Below the pieces are notes generated by a model that was not told the DNA's origin, did not search any database, and saw only the letters and a list, made by a program, of their open reading frames with translations. A stretch of DNA of 64,000 nt from Corynebacterium minutissimum (GTDB taxonomy: Bacteria; Actinomycetota; Actinomycetes; Mycobacteriales; Mycobacteriaceae): the NCBI RefSeq assembly GCF_016889765.1, contig NZ_CP069533.1, forward strand, positions 1,798,001 to 1,862,000, written 5' to 3'. Of the stretch, positions 61,352 to 64,000 are shown one piece after another (position 1 is the stretch's first letter; the number at the start of each line of letters is the position of its first letter). The position numbers were made by a program, and so were the translations under genes.

Positions 61352-62527
61352 ATGTCCCACAACCTCTTCGAGCGCACCACTGACTTTCTCGGCGTCTTCG
61401 ATGACCTTTCTTCAGCCGACGCCGCCGGTTGGAACCGTGCCGCTCAGTTCCGCGAGTACTCCGACCCGGTAATCAATAAGCACTGGCAGGCCTCCGAGTA
61501 CCCGCTGGACCTGGTTGCGCGCTTAGGTTCCTTGGACGTGATGACCGATGGGCTGGCTGTGGAAGGCCACGAGCAGATGTCCACGCTTGGTGCTGGGCTG
61601 GCGCTCATGGAAATCACCCGCGCGGATGCCTCGATGGGTACGGTCATCGCGGTGCAGGCGGGGTTGGCCATGCGCTCGATTGCGATGCTGGGCTCGGAGG
61701 AACAGAAGGCTTCGTACTTGCCGCAGATGGCTAACTGCTCGCTGCTCGGCGCATTCGGCCTGACCGAACCCGCGCATGGATCGGACTCCATCGCGCTGGA
61801 AACGACCGCGGTGCGCGAGGGCGACGAGTGGGTCCTCAACGGCGAAAAGAAGTGGATTGGCAACGGCGCTTCCGGCGGCATCACCATCATTTACGCCCGC
61901 ATGGAAGACGGCAACGTCGGCGGCTTCATCGTTCCGCAGGACAGTGCCGGCTACTCCGCCACCGTGATTGAGGGCAAGCTTTCCCTGCGTGCCATCCACC
62001 AGGCACACATCTCGCTGACTGACTGCCGCATCCCCGCCGCCAACCAGCTTCCAGGCTGCCGCAGCTTCAAGGATGTCTCCCGCGTCCTGACCTCCACCCG
62101 TATCGGCGTGTCCTGGATGGCGCTCGGCTCTGCGGTGGCTTGCTACGAGATTGCCCGCTCCTATGTGCTCGAACGCGTTCAATTCGGCCGTGAACTGGCC
62201 AAAGCCCAAATCATCCAGCAGCGCCTTGCCAACATGGTCTTGGATCTCAGCCAAATGATGCTCACCTGCCGCGAGGTCTCCCAGCGCGAGGAAGCTGGCA
62301 CCTTGGCCCCGGAGCAAGCCTCGGCGGCCAAACTCCACAACACGCGTGCCGCGCGGCGCATCGCCGCTGACGCCCGCGACATGCTCGGTGGAGTCGGCAT
62401 CCTGCTGGAAAACGATATCGCTCGCCACTTCGCGGACATTGAGGCCATGCACACCTACGAGGGCACCGACACTGTGCAGTCCCTCATCATGGGCAAGAAG
62501 ATTACGGGCTTCTCGGCCTATAAGTAA
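61352..62527 (+). CDS. Acyl-CoA dehydrogenase
   Basis: 391 residues, FAD-dependent, first step of acyl-CoA (fatty acid or amino-acid derived) oxidation. Features: MLGSEEQKASYLPQMANCSLLGAFGLTEPAHGSDSIALETTAVREGDEWVLNGEKKWIGNGASGG (substrate and FAD binding), GVSWMALGSAVACYEIARSYVLERVQFGRELAKAQIIQQRLANM, and the catalytic-Glu region DIEAMHTYEGTDTVQSLIMGKKITGF. The EGT stretch has the Glu in the glutaryl/isovaleryl-like position. ATG after CTGGAGAAG. Confidence 0.92.
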   Translation: MSHNLFERTTDFLGVFDDLSSADAAGWNRAAQFREYSDPVINKHWQASEYPLDLVARLGSLDVMTDGLAVEGHEQMSTLGAGLALMEITRADASMGTVIAVQAGLAMRSIAMLGSEEQKASYLPQMANCSLLGAFGLTEPAHGSDSIALETTAVREGDEWVLNGEKKWIGNGASGGITIIYARMEDGNVGGFIVPQDSAGYSATVIEGKLSLRAIHQAHISLTDCRIPAANQLPGCRSFKDVSRVLTSTRIGVSWMALGSAVACYEIARSYVLERVQFGRELAKAQIIQQRLANMVLDLSQMMLTCREVSQREEAGTLAPEQASAAKLHNTRAARRIAADARDMLGGVGILLENDIARHFADIEAMHTYEGTDTVQSLIMGKKITGFSAYK

Positions 62528-62660
62528 CCAGCCGGCCGGGGATGTGGAAAGGCTCGCTTGGTGGTCCTTCTAGTTTGGTCCTCTTACTTTGGTCCCTTTG
62601 CCCTCGATCGGCGCCTGCCTTTGAGTTGTGAACATCCCCCTGTTTGACGTGGTTGTTACT
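62528..62660. other. Gap between the acyl-CoA dehydrogenase gene and IS3-type remnant
   Basis: 133 bases without a gene. TGAACATCCCCCTGTTTGAC near 62628 resembles an IS3-type end and may be the right terminus of the IS3 remnant; the other end is missing, so this is uncertain. Confidence 0.35.
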
Positions 62661-63263
62661 TTACGCGCTCGATGTCTCGGGCGCTAGGGGTTTGCCGTTG
62701 TTGATTTCTACCGTTTTAGGTGGTGGCTTGTAGACGGATTTCCGGGGTCTGGGTCTGCGGTGCGGGTGCGTCGCGTAGTAGACGGTTTCCTTTGCTCGGC
62801 GATGTTCAAGGATGTCACGCCACGTGCCTGAATACACTTCACTAGGTGTGTATCCATTCAGCCCGCTGTGGCGGTCACGGTTATTGTATTCGTCGATAAT
62901 CCTGCCGATGACTTTCTGCGCATGCTGGATATCATCATAGGTTTCTAACGCATAGCGGTGATGCTTGATTGTGCGATGTGATGACTCTTCAAATGGGTTG
63001 TCATTCGAAACATTCGGCCGAATTAATGACAGCTGCACGCCGTGTTCATCCAGCATGTCCTTCATCATGTGTGAGGTCATGACTTTGCCGTTGTCGGTGT
63101 GTACGACTTCAACGCTGTGACCGTTGAGCTCCTGGTCAGCAATGACTTGTTCAATCAGGCGTGTAGCGATGGTCTTTTCCTGTCGGTGTTGGACAGTCCA
63201 TCCCACAACCTTGCGCGAGTACAAATCCAACGCTGTGTAAAGATGAAAGCCTTTAGCTGGCAT
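62661..63263 (-). pseudogene. Truncated IS3-family transposase (orfB 3' part)
   Basis: About 200 residues of an IS3-type OrfB. It keeps LDLYSRKVVGWTVQ, the second Asp in EVVHTDNGKVMTS, and the Glu in NDNPFEESSHRTIKHH, then the C-terminal IIDEYNNRDRHSGLNGYTPSEVY. The first catalytic Asp (in the DxTY block) and the entire orfA part are missing: immediately upstream of the YMPAKG codons an in-frame TAG appears and the sequence runs into the IS6-type end. It is not expected to be functional. Confidence 0.88.
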
Positions 63264-63278
63264 GTACTATATATGATA

Positions 63279-64000
63279 GGTGCTGTTGCAAAGTTGGGCG
63301 GAGAGCCGAGACGACCCAGTTTCTCATTTCCTGATGGCCGCTGCGTGCTGGCGTTCTCAGGCCGTCTCGAAGACCCGGTTGACGATCACCGCGTCCGGAT
63401 TGGGGTGCCCATAAGCAAACATCGTGCCCTGACCTTTCCGTAATGAATGCATCGCTTCCATCCCTTTCAACGTCCGGTAGGCGGAAATTCGGTTTTTGAA
63501 CGCCCCCTTCGGTCCCAGGATTCTTTTAAGTCGGCCATGATCTCCCTCGAGAACGTTGTTCAGGTATTTCACCTGCCGGTGCTCCACCGTCTGAGGGCAG
63601 ATTCCCTCCGCCTTCAGCTCGGATATTGCCTTGGCCAGAGCTGGTGCCTTGTCGGTGTTGATGACCCGCGGGGACCCGGCTGTCGTATTCGATCGTAGCG
63701 TCTTGGCCAGGAAACGCTTGGCCGCAGCCACATTCCGTTTTGGTGAGAGGTAGAAGTCTAAGGTCTGCCCACCGGCGGTAATAGCCCGGTAGAGATAGCA
63801 CCACGTGCCGCCGACCCGGATATAGGTCTCATCCACCCGCCAGGACCGGGCCTGCCAGTCGGGTACCTGCCGGTACCAGCGAGTGTGCTTATCCAGCTCA
63901 GGGGCGTATTTCTGCACCCAGCGGTAGATCGTGGTGTGATCGACTGGCACACCCCGCTCGGTCATCATTTCTTCGAGGTCGCGGTAGCTCACGCCGTAGC
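63279..64000 (-). mobile_element. IS6-family insertion sequence, partial at window edge
   Basis: Left end begins GGTGCTGTTGCAAAG at 63279, the typical terminal inverted repeat of IS6/IS26-type elements. It carries the transposase at 63357-64000 and continues beyond the window, so the other end and the target duplication cannot be seen. Confidence 0.88.
63357..64000 (-). CDS. IS6-family transposase (5' part outside window)
   Basis: At least 212 residues. DDE catalytic core: RSWRVDETYIRVGGTWCYLYRAI (first Asp), SPRVINTDKAPALAKAISEL (second Asp) and RQVKYLNNVLEGDHGRLKRILG (Glu). SYRDLEEMMTERGVPVDHTTIYRWVQKYAPEL is the N-terminal helix-turn-helix area. The frame stays open through the right edge (codons for Y-G precede the V-S-Y-R-D-L stretch), so the true start is beyond position 64000. 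Similar to transposases of IS1628/IS6100 type. Intact as far as visible. Confidence 0.9.
   Translation of the reverse strand, partial: YGVSYRDLEEMMTERGVPVDHTTIYRWVQKYAPELDKHTRWYRQVPDWQARSWRVDETYIRVGGTWCYLYRAITAGGQTLDFYLSPKRNVAAAKRFLAKTLRSNTTAGSPRVINTDKAPALAKAISELKAEGICPQTVEHRQVKYLNNVLEGDHGRLKRILGPKGAFKNRISAYRTLKGMEAMHSLRKGQGTMFAYGHPNPDAVIVNRVFETA

Overview
The window is a chromosomal segment of a Corynebacterium. The evidence is a monomeric NADP isocitrate dehydrogenase, a one-polypeptide biotin carboxylase/BCCP (AccBC) with separate AccD and AccE subunits, a prpR-prpDBC 2-methylcitrate cluster, an Ltp-type lipoprotein, high G+C, many leaderless or GTG/TTG starts and IS6/IS481/IS3-type insertion sequences. 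The species cannot be fixed from the sequence. No rRNA, tRNA or CRISPR array was recognised.

Layout. 1-17.8 kb: M3 oligopeptidase, PepSY membrane protein, an AlbA_2/Schlafen-type ATP-binding gene bracketed by a 107-bp direct repeat, icd, an MFS exporter, xth, trpS, membrane proteins, a D,D-carboxypeptidase, a catalytically degenerate adenosine-deaminase-like protein, a two-half conserved protein and a coupled pair (small helical protein plus NlpC/P60 hydrolase). 17.8-32.6 kb: upp, M20 amidohydrolase, an LpdA-like quinone reductase, Ltp lipoprotein, and the propionate (2-methylcitrate) locus prpR / prpD-prpB-[IS]-prpC, followed by pyc. 32.6-43.8 kb: carboxylase and fatty/mycolic acid precursor genes accBC, accE, a degenerate accD paralogue and accD1. 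Between them lie a rhodanese lacking its cysteine, an uncharacterised ATP-grasp protein, a prion-like DUF4282 membrane protein, DUF3151 and Maf. 44-52.5 kb: a rearranged non-coding patch with a duplicated segment and two kinds of small dispersed repeat, then an ABC sugar uptake operon ending in a TreS-like gene, and birA. 52.5-64 kb: PH-domain protein, acetolactate decarboxylase divergent from purK-purE, ribokinase-like kinase, DUF218 protein, RNase H-like protein, an ECF sigma factor with a coupled membrane protein, a TetR regulator divergent from an acyl-CoA dehydrogenase, and at the right edge a truncated IS3-type orfB against an IS6-family element.

How it fits together: pyc, accBC, accE, accD1 and birA form the biotin-enzyme set (birA biotinylates Pyc and AccBC). 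The prp genes burn propionyl-CoA under the probable control of an Fe-S regulator. The ABC transporter plus TreS-like enzyme import and isomerise or hydrolyse an alpha-glucoside, probably trehalose or maltose. 

The most unusual signals are: (1) the repeat-flanked AlbA_2 gene whose promoter is split across the repeat junction; (2) an exactly delimited IS with a 15-bp target duplication inside the prp operon; (3) a rearrangement hot spot at 44.2-45.3 kb carrying two 101-bp inverted-repeat elements and a structured repeat that recurs inverted at 52.3 kb; and (4) three enzyme-family members that have lost catalytic residues (ADA-like, rhodanese, AccD). All function assignments come from reading motifs, without database searches.
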